Shown piece after piece: positions 16,768-25,534 of a stretch of 64,000 nucleotides of DNA (within the stretch, counting starts at the first letter, position 1; every line of letters begins with the position of its first letter). The DNA is taken from contig NZ_FOGP01000001.1 of the NCBI RefSeq assembly GCF_900111255.1, positions 222,894-286,893 on the forward strand, read 5' to 3'. The notes below the pieces were generated by a model. That model saw only the letters and a program-made list of their open reading frames with translations. It was not told the origin of the DNA and did not search any database. Both the position numbers and the translations under genes were made by a program. This DNA comes from Parafannyhessea umbonata (GTDB lineage Bacteria; Actinomycetota; Coriobacteriia; Coriobacteriales; Atopobiaceae).

Positions 16768-18099
16768 CTACTCCTGCGTGATGGCGTCCGAGTAGTGCGT
16801 TACGCGCCAGTCGGGGACGAGGGGCTTCTCCTGCTGCTCGACGTCGATCGAGATGCCGCGCGCGGCAAGCGCCAGGCTCGCGATGCGCCTGTCGGTATCG
16901 GGTCCCAGGCGGTGCACGCCGACCGGCAGCTTATCGCCGCTGACGATGCGGTCGACCGCGCACAGCTGGACCGCGAAGCTGAGGTCCATGATCTGGATGG
17001 GGTTGCCGGGTCCGGCTGCGTAGTTCACACCGTCGCCGGCCGCGAGCAGTCGAAGGCGGCGCCCGTTGGGAAGGGCGAGCGAGAAGATCCTCTTGTCCTT
17101 CTCCGGACGTAGGGACCCGCCCGTCTGGATGACCTCGTCGAGGGCGATCTCGTTCTGGATGCCGCCTATGACGACGACGGCCGCGCCCTCTCGAAGGGTC
17201 TGAAGCGCGTCGAGGGCGAGCGTGTGGCGCACTCCTGTCGCGGACACGACCACGTCTGCGTCGTGCAGGACGTCAGACTGGGTGGCCACCTCGAAGCCCG
17301 CGAAGCGCGCCTCGAGCGCCTTGACGGGGTCCGTCTCGACAATGGCGACGCGCGCACCCAGCGTGCGGACGCGCCGCGCGAAGCCCTCGCCCACGGGGCC
17401 GTAGCCGATGACGCACACGCTCACGTCTGGTGAGCTGAGGGCGTCGGGGCCCAGGAGCTCCATCGTCGTGCTGACGCAGGTCTCTCCCGTGCCGTGGCGG
17501 TTGTCGAAGCAGGTCTTGAGTGCAGAGTCGTTCACCGCTATGACGGGGAAGGGGAGCTCGCCCTCATCGGCCATGGCCTGAAATGCGCGCACCCCGGAGG
17601 TCGTCTCCTCGGCGATGCCCCTGACGTTGGCGACGAGCTCGGGCCGCTCCATCACCAGGAGTCGCGCGAAGTTCGCACCATCGTCGATTATCAGGTCGGG
17701 CTTGAGCCTGTCCATGAGGCGAAGCGCCCCCTCGTGCTCCTGCGCAGGGGTCCACGTGCTGTTGGCCTCGATGATGTGGCCGCGTGCGGCGAGCTCGTCG
17801 GCTACGCGCTGGTCGCACTCGTGAGCGTGGCAGTAGACTCCGACGTTTGCGCCGGCAGCCGCCAGACGCTCCACCAGGACGGCAGTCTTTGGCTCGACGA
17901 TGAGGCTGAGGGCGATGCTCATGCCCCTGAGCTTGCCTGACTTGGCAATCTGGTTGGCGAGTGCGGCCGAGACAGACATGCCCTTCTCGGCACGTGCGAG
18001 CATTTGGGCGCCCGTGAGGTTCTCGTGCGCGGGAAGCTCGGGGTACAAGAAGTCAGCGGCCTCTCTCTTGTCAGTGGGCACCAGGCCCCATTCGGCCAT
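16768..18099 (-). CDS. adenosylhomocysteinase-like protein with altered active site
   Basis: S-adenosylhomocysteine hydrolase homologue of 443 aa. Kept: DDG (139-141), EETTSGV (E164/E165), VNDSALKTCFDN with K195 and D199, the NAD-binding GYGPVGEG and late MDLSFAVQ. Changed, by eye against human AHCY: His55 is Ile67 (SLIVEPKTAVL instead of CLHMTxxTAVL), His301 is Gly313 (IGGIQNEI instead of IGHFDVEI), His353 is Asn366 (GNP instead of GHP). The C-terminal KPDHYRY tail is absent. This suggests a different substrate, for example S-inosylhomocysteine made by the neighbouring deaminase (inference). The start is uncertain: coding-like sequence extends upstream without any ATG, GTG or TTG. Confidence 0.8.
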   Translation of the reverse strand: MAEWGLVPTDKREAADFLYPELPAHENLTGAQMLARAEKGMSVSAALANQIAKSGKLRGMSIALSLIVEPKTAVLVERLAAAGANVGVYCHAHECDQRVADELAARGHIIEANSTWTPAQEHEGALRLMDRLKPDLIIDDGANFARLLVMERPELVANVRGIAEETTSGVRAFQAMADEGELPFPVIAVNDSALKTCFDNRHGTGETCVSTTMELLGPDALSSPDVSVCVIGYGPVGEGFARRVRTLGARVAIVETDPVKALEARFAGFEVATQSDVLHDADVVVSATGVRHTLALDALQTLREGAAVVVIGGIQNEIALDEVIQTGGSLRPEKDKRIFSLALPNGRRLRLLAAGDGVNYAAGPGNPIQIMDLSFAVQLCAVDRIVSGDKLPVGVHRLGPDTDRRIASLALAARGISIDVEQQEKPLVPDWRVTHYSDAITQE

Positions 18100-18432
18100 G
18101 CGCAGCGGCAGCGTCGGGTCCGCCTTCGCCAGTGAGTCGGGTGAGATGTAGACCCGTGCGCCGGCAAGTGATGCGTTCGTTTCCTGCGCCCATGCGCAGA
18201 TCCAGGTGGAGAAGGTGTTCGTAATGACCTCGCTTCGAAGTGTCTCGTATGTTTCGCAGGCCCATCATAGGCCATGGGCACAGGGCGGGACCGCGTTGCC
18301 CGCATCGTGAAATTTGTTGTTCAAATCGCGTTGGCTACAGGTACGGTGCCGTTTGGGATGATCTTGCAGCCCATGAAAAAAGCCCCGCTTCGCAAGATGC
18401 GAGGCGGGGCCCATGAGAATATGCAGCCAGGT
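18100..18432 (-). other. 333-base gap between SahH-like and pyruvate kinase genes
   Basis: From 18100 to about 18246 the SahH frame stays open on the minus strand with GC-rich third positions (reading VYISPDSLAKADPTLPLR before the chosen Met), though no standard start codon is found. The rest holds the pyruvate kinase terminator. Nothing else recognised. Confidence 0.5.
18376..18410 (-). terminator. terminator after pyruvate kinase
   Basis: On the minus strand GCCCCGC...GCGGGGC (18410-18404 with 18388-18382) with an inner CGC/GCG pairing is followed by six T (complement of 18376-18381). It lies just behind the pyk stop codon. Confidence 0.85.
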
Positions 18433-19875
18433 TTACTGGATCTGGGAGACCATCGTCATGTTCGTAGAGGTGATGTAGTCACCCTGGGAAGGCGAGGTCT
18501 GCGGGTCGCCGGCGGTGATGACGACGAGGTCGCCGGTCTTGACGACCTCCTTCTCCTTGGCGACGGTCAGCGCGTTGTAGCAGGTCGCGGAGAGAGAAGC
18601 CTGCTCAGAGGTCTTGAAAGCCTCGACGCCCCAGAAGAAGCAGGTCTTGCGCATGGCGTGGTTGGAAGGCGACATGGCGTAGATCGGCAGGTGAGGACGG
18701 AAGTTGGAGATCAGGCGAGCGGTGCGGCCGGAGTGCGTCGGGCAGATGATGCACTTGGCATCGGAGCGGTCGGCGACCTCGACGGCGGCAAGGCCGATGG
18801 CGGCGTTGACGTTGCGCAGGCCACCACGGTCGTGGAAGGCGTGACGCTCGGCGAGGTGAGCCTCGGTCTCACGGCAGATGGAAGCCATCATCTTGACGGC
18901 TTCGACGGGATAGGAGCCGGCAGCGGTCTCACCGGAGAGCATGACGCAGTCGGTGCCATCGTAGACGGCGTTGGCGACGTCGTTGACCTCTGCACGGGTC
19001 GGACGCGGGTTGCGGATCATCGAGTCGAGCATCTGGGTGGCGGTGATGACGGGCTTGTAAGCGTCGCCGCACTTCTTGATGATCTCCTTCTGGATGTGGG
19101 GAACCTCTGCGGGCGGGATCTCGACGCCGAGGTCGCCACGGGCAACCATGATGCCGTCGGAGACGGAGAGGATCTCGTCGAAGTTCTTGACGCCCTGGGC
19201 GCTCTCGATCTTCGGGAAGATGTAGACGTTGCGCATGCCGTTATCAGCGCAGATCTGACGGATCTCCTCGACGGCAGCGCCGTTGCGGATGAAGGAAGCG
19301 GCGATGGCGTCGATGCCGAGCTCGCAGCCGAACATGATGTCGGCCTTGTCCTGCTCGGTGACGGAAGGCAGGCCAACCTCGACGTTGGGGACGTTGACGC
19401 CCTTGCGCTCGCCGAGCTCGCCGCCGTTGTCGACCATGCAGAACATGTCGTTGCCCTCGACGTGGTCAACGGTGAGCTCGATCAGGCCATCGTCGATGAG
19501 GATGGTGGAGCCCTTCTCGACCTCCTTGGGGAGCTGCTTGTAGTCGAGCGAGAAGCGCTCGGAGGTGCCGATGACGCCGTCGTCGGTGGTAACGACAACC
19601 TGCTTGCCGGTCTCGAGGGTCACCTTCTGGTGGTTCTCGAGCTCGCCGGTGCGGATCTCGGGGCCCTTGGTGTCAAGAAGGATGGCGACGGGCTTGCCGA
19701 GCTCCTCGGAGATGCGGCGAACGCGGTCGATGTTGTTGCGGTGATATGCGTGGGAGCCGTGGCTGAAGTTGAAGCGGGCGACGTTCATGCCGGCCTTGAT
19801 GAGCTCTCGCAGGACCTCATCGCTCTCGGTCGCCGGACCCATGGTGCAGACGATCTTCGTCCTTTTCTCGGTCAT
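18433..19875 (-). CDS. pyk: pyruvate kinase
   Basis: Pyruvate kinase of 480 aa, converting phosphoenolpyruvate and ADP to pyruvate and ATP in the last step of glycolysis. The N-terminus RTKIVCTMGPATES, NFSHGSHAYH, the metal-binding region VARGDLGVEIPPAEVPHIQK and TATQMLDSMIRNPRPTRAEVNDVANAV are canonical. C-terminal allosteric domain about residues 360-480. It lacks the extra PEP-utiliser domain seen in some Firmicutes enzymes. AGAGGAAAAAGAG precedes the ATG. The D-lactate dehydrogenase gene lies 87 bases upstream in the same direction, so the two may be cotranscribed, coupling pyruvate formation to lactate formation. Confidence 0.97.
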   Translation of the reverse strand: MTEKRTKIVCTMGPATESDEVLRELIKAGMNVARFNFSHGSHAYHRNNIDRVRRISEELGKPVAILLDTKGPEIRTGELENHQKVTLETGKQVVVTTDDGVIGTSERFSLDYKQLPKEVEKGSTILIDDGLIELTVDHVEGNDMFCMVDNGGELGERKGVNVPNVEVGLPSVTEQDKADIMFGCELGIDAIAASFIRNGAAVEEIRQICADNGMRNVYIFPKIESAQGVKNFDEILSVSDGIMVARGDLGVEIPPAEVPHIQKEIIKKCGDAYKPVITATQMLDSMIRNPRPTRAEVNDVANAVYDGTDCVMLSGETAAGSYPVEAVKMMASICRETEAHLAERHAFHDRGGLRNVNAAIGLAAVEVADRSDAKCIICPTHSGRTARLISNFRPHLPIYAMSPSNHAMRKTCFFWGVEAFKTSEQASLSATCYNALTVAKEKEVVKTGDLVVITAGDPQTSPSQGDYITSTNMTMVSQIQ

Positions 19876-19962
19876 TTCTCTTTTTCCTCTCTTCGGGTTG
19901 CCTCGCCCCCGCTTGGGGCTTGGCGCGATAGGTATTCCAGCGCGCCGTGGCGCGCAGAATTG

Positions 19963-20964
19963 TTAGCAGACGACGCTGCGCTCGACGAAGTCGGTGCCGG
20001 TTGCGAAGGCCTGGGCGTTGTCCAGGGTGACGCGGGCGATCTGGCCGAGGGCCTCGTGGGTGAAGAAGGCCTGGTGGCTGGTCATGACGACGTTGGGGAA
20101 GGAGCAGAGGCGCGCGGTGACGGAGTCGATGACCTCGCCCTCGCGGTTCTGGTAGACGTTCGCGTTCTCCTCCTCGTAGACGTCGAGGCCGGCGGCACCG
20201 ATCTTGCCGGAGATGATACCGCGGATGAGGGCCTGGGTGTCAACGAGGCCGCCACGGCCGGTGTTGATGAAGATCATGCCGTCCTTCATCTTGGCGATGG
20301 ACTCGTCGTTGATCATGTGGTGGCTCTCCTCGTTGAGGAAGGCGTGCAGCGAGATCATGTCGGACTTGGCGTAGATGGTGTCGTAGTCCACGTACTCGTC
20401 GACGATGCCCTGGTCAACGAGGGACTGGTTGGGGTAGAGGTCAGCGCCGAGGACCTTCATGCCGAAGCCCTTGCAGATGCGGCAGAGGGCAGCGCCGATG
20501 CGGCCGGTGCCGATGATGCCGGCGGTTTTGCCGTGGAGCGTGGAGCCAACCAGGCCAGTGAGGTCGAAGTTGTTGTCGCGAACGCGGTTGTAGCCCTTGC
20601 AGATGCGACGGTTGGCGGCCAGGGCGAGTGCCATGGCGTGCTCGGCGATTGCCTCGGGGGAGTAGGCGGGAACGCGGGTGACCTTCATGCCGACCTGCTT
20701 GGCGTAGTCGACGTTGACCGCGTCGAAGCCGGCACAGCGCATGAGGACGAGCCCGACGCCGAGACCACGGAGGATCTCGAGGGTCATCGGCGAGATGTCA
20801 GCGTTGACGAACGCGCAGACGGCGTCGTAGCCCTGAGCGAGCGCTGCGGTGACCGGGGTGAGGTTGGAATCGATGAACTCAACTTGGACGTCGGGATAGT
20901 CGACAAGCTCCTTCTCGAAGGATTGACGATCGTAGCTCTTGGTGCCGTAGAAGAGAACCTTCAT
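19963..20964 (-). CDS. ldhA: D-lactate dehydrogenase-like 2-hydroxyacid dehydrogenase
   Basis: NAD-dependent D-2-hydroxyacid dehydrogenase of 333 aa. Substrate-binding Arg in LMRCAGFDAVNVDYA, Rossmann motif GIIGTGRIGAALCRICKGFG, NTGRGGLVDTQAL, catalytic Glu in AGLDVYEEE and catalytic His in MTSHQAFFT are present. The wording HQAFFT and CAGFDAVN is that of fermentative D-lactate dehydrogenase (LdhA), reducing pyruvate to D-lactate; another 2-oxoacid is possible. GAAAGGACATGG precedes the start at 20964. Earlier in-frame codons upstream have no ribosome site. A perfect inverted repeat at 21007-21037 may control it. Pyruvate kinase follows downstream. Confidence 0.9.
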   Translation of the reverse strand: MKVLFYGTKSYDRQSFEKELVDYPDVQVEFIDSNLTPVTAALAQGYDAVCAFVNADISPMTLEILRGLGVGLVLMRCAGFDAVNVDYAKQVGMKVTRVPAYSPEAIAEHAMALALAANRRICKGYNRVRDNNFDLTGLVGSTLHGKTAGIIGTGRIGAALCRICKGFGMKVLGADLYPNQSLVDQGIVDEYVDYDTIYAKSDMISLHAFLNEESHHMINDESIAKMKDGMIFINTGRGGLVDTQALIRGIISGKIGAAGLDVYEEENANVYQNREGEVIDSVTARLCSFPNVVMTSHQAFFTHEALGQIARVTLDNAQAFATGTDFVERSVVC

Positions 20965-21419
20965 TCCATGTCCTTTCGACGAGTTCTCCGCCGCGCTTGC
21001 AGCAGTGTTACTAATGGTTCCAAATAAAAATAGTAACGCAGCCAATATGGCAATGAGCTGTGTATTTGCATCTGTGGCGGCCTCGTAGAGCTTGTATATG
21101 CGAGGGGGGTCAACTTCCCGATCGCGTTCAGGCTCCCGCCCGCCGACGACTAGCGCTTTTCCGTTTTTCGGGCTTCCTCCTGTCGTGATTTCGCGTCTGG
21201 CGACCCTATAGGTTGCACACGCTTCAGGGCACAATCGCGCAACGGGCGAGAAGAACGTGCGCAACTGCTGGAAATGGTGTATGGCCCGGTGGCGTTTGGT
21301 AGTATTGAAGCTGTTATTTCCGGTTGTCCGGCATGGCAGCCTTGGTGAGCCCTTGCCCCTCCTGGGGAATTACGATCGGGCATCAATCTGCCGGACGTAT
21401 TACATTCCAGGAGGGATAT
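20965..21419 (-). other. 455-base divergent promoter region (ldhA / P-ATPase)
   Basis: No gene seen. The first 100 bases next to ldhA are AT-rich and contain an inverted repeat (21007-21037). The rest is mixed composition; the P-ATPase ribosome site CAGGAGG is at the right end. No terminator or riboswitch recognised. Confidence 0.5.
21007..21037. promoter_or_regulatory. candidate operator upstream of ldhA
   Basis: GTTACTA (21007-21013) and TAGTAAC (21031-21037) are perfect inverted repeats around 17 AT-rich bases, 43 bases upstream of the ldhA start. The spacing fits a dimeric repressor site over a promoter. No known redox-regulator consensus was matched. Confidence 0.4.
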
Positions 21420-24095
21420 ATGAGGGAATACCTGTCCAATTCCGCGCAAGTCCTCGCCGACCTTGCGTCGGATGGGACTGCGGGCATCACGAACGTCGAG
21501 GCCGCAAGTCGCCTCGAGCGCGACGGCCTCAACAAGCTGAAGGAAGCCAAAAAGACCCCGCTTTGGATCCGCTTCTTCCAGCAGATGGCCGACCCCATGA
21601 TTGTCATGCTGATCGTCGCCGCGCTCATCTCGGCGCTCACGAGCATCGCACAGGGCGAGGCCGACTTCGCGGACGTCGTCATCATCAGCTTCGTCGTCAT
21701 CGTCAACGCCGTCCTGGGCGTCGTGCAGGAGTCCAAGGCCGAGGAGGCCCTTGCGGCGCTGCAGGAGATGTCCGCGTCCCAGAGCAAGGTTGTCCGTGAC
21801 GGCAAGCTGGTCGGCGTGCCCTCGCACGAGCTCGTCAGGGGCGACGTCATACTGCTTGAGGCTGGAGACGCCGTCCCGGCCGACTGCCGCATTCTCGAGA
21901 GCGCCTCCATGAAGATAGAGGAGGCCGCCCTCACCGGCGAGTCGGTTCCCACCGACAAGGTCAGCGAGACGCTCGAGCTCGCCGAAGGCGTCGACGACGT
22001 TCCCCTGGGTGACCGCAAGAACATGTGCTACATGGGCTCGACCGTGGTCTACGGCCGTGGTCGCGCAGTCGTCGTCGCGACGGGCATGGGCACCGAGATG
22101 GGCAAGATTGCCGACGCCCTCTCCCAGTCCGCCGACGAGGAGACGCCGCTCCAGAAGAAGCTCGACGAGCTCTCCAAGGTGCTCTCCATCGTCTGCATTG
22201 CCATCTGCGTCGTGGTCTTCCTGGCGACGTGGTTCAAGCACGGCATGGGGTTCTTCGATGACATGACGCTCGTGCTCAAGACCTTCATGGTCGCCGTAGC
22301 GCTGGCGGTTGCTGCGATTCCCGAGGGCCTTGCGGCCGTCGTCACCATCGTCCTCTCCATTGGCGTGACGAAGATGGCAAGGCACAACGCCATCATCCGC
22401 AAGCTCTCCGCGGTCGAGACGCTGGGTTGCACTCAGATCATCTGCTCGGACAAGACCGGTACCCTGACGCAGAACAAGATGACGGTCGTCCGCCATTTCA
22501 GCGAGGACCAGGGTCGCCTGGTGCGCTGCATGGCTCTCTGCTCCGACGCCAAGTGGGATGCGACCAAGGGGGAGGCCGTGGGCGAGCCTACCGAGGCCGC
22601 GCTCGTCGCCGACGCCGCACGCCTGGGGTTCACCACCGCCGACCTTGACGCGGCCAACCCCCGTGCCGGCGAGGCGCCGTTCGACTCCGGCCGCAAGATG
22701 ATGTCGGTCGTCAACGTCTCGCCCGACGGCAACTACATCCAGCACACCAAGGGCGGTCCGGACGTTGTACTTGACCGCTGTACCAAGGTCAGGACAGAGC
22801 ATGGCGACGTCCCCATGACCGACGGGTGGCGCAGGCGCATCCAGGACGCCAACAAGGAGATGGCTGATGGCGCCCTCCGCGTCCTCGCGGCGGCTCGCGT
22901 CAACTATGGCAAGACGGCCCCTTCGGACTACTCCGCCGAGGCTCTCGAGAAGGACATGACCTTCCTCGGTCTCTGCGGCATGATCGATCCGGTTCGTCCC
23001 GAGGTTGCGGACGCCGTCGCCGAGGCGCACAGCGCGGGCATCGATGTCGTCATGATTACGGGCGATCATATCGACACGGCCGTTGCGATCGGCAAGGAGC
23101 TGGGCGTCGTTCAGGGCGCCGAAGAGGCCATCACCGGGGCCGAGCTCGACAAGATCTCCGACGAGGACTTTGCCAGTGCGGTCGAGAGATACCACGTCTA
23201 CGCGCGCGTCCAGCCCGAGCACAAGACGCGTATCGTCGACACCTGGAAGCGCAAGAACAAGATCGTCGCCATGACCGGCGACGGCGTGAACGATGCGCCG
23301 TCCATCAAGCGCGCCGACATCGGCGTGGGCATGGGCATCACGGGCACCGACGTCACCAAGGGCGTCGCCGACATGGTCCTGGCCGACGACAACTTCGCGA
23401 CGATCATCAACGCCTGCGAGGAGGGCCGTCGCATCTACGACAACATCAGGAAGGCCATCGCGTTCCTGCTGTCCTCGAATCTCGCCGAGGTCATCTCCGT
23501 CTTCGTCGCGTCTCTCATCGGCTTCACCATTCTCGAGCCCACGCACCTGCTGTGGCTCAACCTCATCACCGACTGCTTCCCCGCGCTGGCCATGGCCATG
23601 GAGGAGGCGGAGCCCGGTATCATGCGCCGCAGGCCCCGAGAGGCCACGGACGGCATCTTCGCCGGTGGCATGGGGGTCGACTGTCTCGTCCAGGGCGTCT
23701 TCATCGGCGTCCTGACGCTCGTCTCGTACTTCGTCGGGCTCAGCTACGAGGGCGTTGCCCTCGCCGACGTCCTCTCCGGGGCGAACAAGGGTCTCGACGG
23801 CATGACCATGGCGTTCCTCACGCTCTCTATGGTCGAGATGTTCCACTCGTTCAACATGCGCTCGCGCCGTCAGTCCGTCTTCAAGCTGCCCACCCAGAAC
23901 GTCTGGCTCTGGCTCTCGCTCGCGGCGTCGCTCATCCTGACCTTCGTTGTCATCGAGACGCCGCTTGCTCAGGCGTTTGACTTTGCCGAGATTGGGCTTC
24001 AGGAGTACGCTATCGCCATGGGCCTCGCCTTCCTGATCATCCCGATTGTCGAGGTCTACAAGGCAATCATGCGAACCATCGAGAAGAACAAGTAG
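21420..24095 (+). CDS. calcium-type P-type ATPase (P2 class)
   Basis: Cation-transporting ATPase of 891 aa. Actuator motif LTGES, phosphorylation motif SDKTGTLTQNKM, and hinge GDGVNDAPSIKRADIGV are canonical. Ion-site residues resemble SERCA/PMR1 calcium pumps: IPEGLAAVV in segment 4, LSSNLAEVI in segment 5 and NLITDCFPALAMAME in segment 6. About ten membrane segments (N-terminal pairs near residues 60-110, the M3/M4 pair near 255-310, and six after residue 680). Likely exports Ca2+ from the cytosol. CCAGGAGG precedes the chosen ATG. rsgA follows five bases later. Confidence 0.93.
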   Translation: MREYLSNSAQVLADLASDGTAGITNVEAASRLERDGLNKLKEAKKTPLWIRFFQQMADPMIVMLIVAALISALTSIAQGEADFADVVIISFVVIVNAVLGVVQESKAEEALAALQEMSASQSKVVRDGKLVGVPSHELVRGDVILLEAGDAVPADCRILESASMKIEEAALTGESVPTDKVSETLELAEGVDDVPLGDRKNMCYMGSTVVYGRGRAVVVATGMGTEMGKIADALSQSADEETPLQKKLDELSKVLSIVCIAICVVVFLATWFKHGMGFFDDMTLVLKTFMVAVALAVAAIPEGLAAVVTIVLSIGVTKMARHNAIIRKLSAVETLGCTQIICSDKTGTLTQNKMTVVRHFSEDQGRLVRCMALCSDAKWDATKGEAVGEPTEAALVADAARLGFTTADLDAANPRAGEAPFDSGRKMMSVVNVSPDGNYIQHTKGGPDVVLDRCTKVRTEHGDVPMTDGWRRRIQDANKEMADGALRVLAAARVNYGKTAPSDYSAEALEKDMTFLGLCGMIDPVRPEVADAVAEAHSAGIDVVMITGDHIDTAVAIGKELGVVQGAEEAITGAELDKISDEDFASAVERYHVYARVQPEHKTRIVDTWKRKNKIVAMTGDGVNDAPSIKRADIGVGMGITGTDVTKGVADMVLADDNFATIINACEEGRRIYDNIRKAIAFLLSSNLAEVISVFVASLIGFTILEPTHLLWLNLITDCFPALAMAMEEAEPGIMRRRPREATDGIFAGGMGVDCLVQGVFIGVLTLVSYFVGLSYEGVALADVLSGANKGLDGMTMAFLTLSMVEMFHSFNMRSRRQSVFKLPTQNVWLWLSLAASLILTFVVIETPLAQAFDFAEIGLQEYAIAMGLAFLIIPIVEVYKAIMRTIEKNK

Positions 24096-24100
24096 GCCAT

Positions 24101-25309
24101 ATGGCAAAACGCGCGAACAAGTCAGCACGTCGTCGACTGGACAAGCGCACGGGCGTCGGCGGGGCCTCTCCGGTCCTGCCGGCGCTCTCTTCTTTGGTAG
24201 ACGTGCCGAGAATGGAAGAGCTCGTGCCGAGCGAGCGGCAGCGCTCCCAGTTCTCGTCCGAGCGCGATCGCATCTCGCGCGAGATGGAGATTGACCCCCA
24301 GGAGCTTCACCTGGGGTGCGTCGTGAGACTCGACCGCGGCTTCCCCGCGGTCATGAGCGACCGCGGGCTCGAGCGCTGCGAGTTCTCCGCCGCGCTCACC
24401 AAGGGGCGTGGCAACTCGAGTGTCGCGGTGGGCGACTGGGTCGTCGCACGCCTGCCCGAGGGACACGACATGGGCCTGCTGTGCAAGATACTCGAGCGTG
24501 AGAGCGACGTCGCGCGCTGGAAGGGCAGGGCGCGTGGCGAGAAGCAGACGCTTGCAGCCAACGTCGACGTCGTCCTGGTCGTGCAGCCGCTCGGCCGTCA
24601 GACGCTCGACTGCGAGCGCATCGTGCGCTCTGCGGTCATCGCCCGTGACTGCGGGACTGACGTCGCGGTCGTGCTCACCAAGGTTGACCGCACGGATCCG
24701 GAGGTCCTCCGAAGGGACCTTTCGCTTGTGCGCGACGTCGTGGGCGACGAGGTCAAGGTCGTGGTGACCGTCGTCGGCAAGGAGGCGTCGACGTATCCCA
24801 CGCAGGTTGAGAGGCTCGAGCGAATGGCGAGGGACTGCGGTGCGCTCTGGGGCGTCGAGGGCGTTCGCTCCCTGGTTCCCGGGGGAGTCAAGGCCATCGT
24901 CCTCGGCGAGTCTGGTGCGGGCAAGTCCACGCTGCTCAACGCGCTCCTGGGACACGAGGCCCTCGAAACTGGCGCGGTTCGCGGCTCAGATGACGCCGGT
25001 CGACACACCACGGTCGCCCGGCGCATGGTCAGCCTTCCTGGCGCGGGCGTCATAGTAGACGAGCCTGGCCTAAGGAGCCTGCCCATAGTTGGGCACGAGC
25101 GCGGCCTTGCCAAGGTGTTCCCCGAGATTGCTGCCGCGGCGGCGAGCTGTCGGTTCCGCGACTGTACGCATACGCACGAGCCGGGGTGCGAGGTCCTCGC
25201 CCGGCTTGCCGCGAAGGACTTCGACTCCGTGCGCGTGAAGGCCTACGTGGACCTTGCGTCAGAGATGCGTGAGAGCGCGGGCTCGCTCGACCCGGACGTG
25301 GTTTTGTAG
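24101..25309 (+). CDS. rsgA: ribosome small subunit-dependent GTPase A
   Basis: RsgA (YjeQ) of 402 aa, a late 30S assembly GTPase. It has an Arg/Lys-rich N-terminus, an OB-fold about residues 70-140, then the circularly permuted GTPase with the G4 motif VVLTKVD before the G1 motif GESGAGKSTLLN and G3-like VDEPGLRSL (Glu in place of the usual Thr). The C-terminal zinc finger reads CRFRDCTHTHEPGC. It is longer at the N-terminus than E. coli RsgA. The start is five bases after the ATPase stop, with only a weak site (AAGTAGG), suggesting coupled translation. A hairpin follows. Confidence 0.93.
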   Translation: MAKRANKSARRRLDKRTGVGGASPVLPALSSLVDVPRMEELVPSERQRSQFSSERDRISREMEIDPQELHLGCVVRLDRGFPAVMSDRGLERCEFSAALTKGRGNSSVAVGDWVVARLPEGHDMGLLCKILERESDVARWKGRARGEKQTLAANVDVVLVVQPLGRQTLDCERIVRSAVIARDCGTDVAVVLTKVDRTDPEVLRRDLSLVRDVVGDEVKVVVTVVGKEASTYPTQVERLERMARDCGALWGVEGVRSLVPGGVKAIVLGESGAGKSTLLNALLGHEALETGAVRGSDDAGRHTTVARRMVSLPGAGVIVDEPGLRSLPIVGHERGLAKVFPEIAAAAASCRFRDCTHTHEPGCEVLARLAAKDFDSVRVKAYVDLASEMRESAGSLDPDVVL

Positions 25310-25337
25310 CGCAGGCCAAGACATTAACTATTGCTTG

Positions 25338-25388
25338 GGCGTGACCGGACGGTGCAGTTTGGCACCAGCTTGGTCACGCTCCTTCTTA
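25338..25388 (+). terminator. probable terminator after rsgA
   Basis: GCGTGACC (25339-25346) pairs with GGTCACGC (25372-25379), with an inner GGTGC/GGCACC hairpin, followed by TCCTTCTT. The T-run is interrupted, so strength is uncertain. Confidence 0.6.
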
Positions 25389-25534
25389 TCCTCGACGCTT
25401 ATGCCGGCAGCTTTCACTGTCAAGTGGGTCAGTGGGAAGCCAGCTCAGTTTTCTTTGAGCGCGCCATCCCTCTCTTGCGAATCGAGAATTATCACACGCC
25501 TCGAACGAGGCTCGTCTCGATTGCGGGAGGTCCC

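Noticed and set aside
18274-21027. 917-codon open frame on + across pyk and ldhA
   Set aside because: Antisense to two unmistakable genes and runs across their intergenic space; composition is that of a shadow.
21150-24128. 992-codon open frame antisense to the P-type ATPase
   Set aside because: Same reason; the sense strand has all P-type ATPase motifs.
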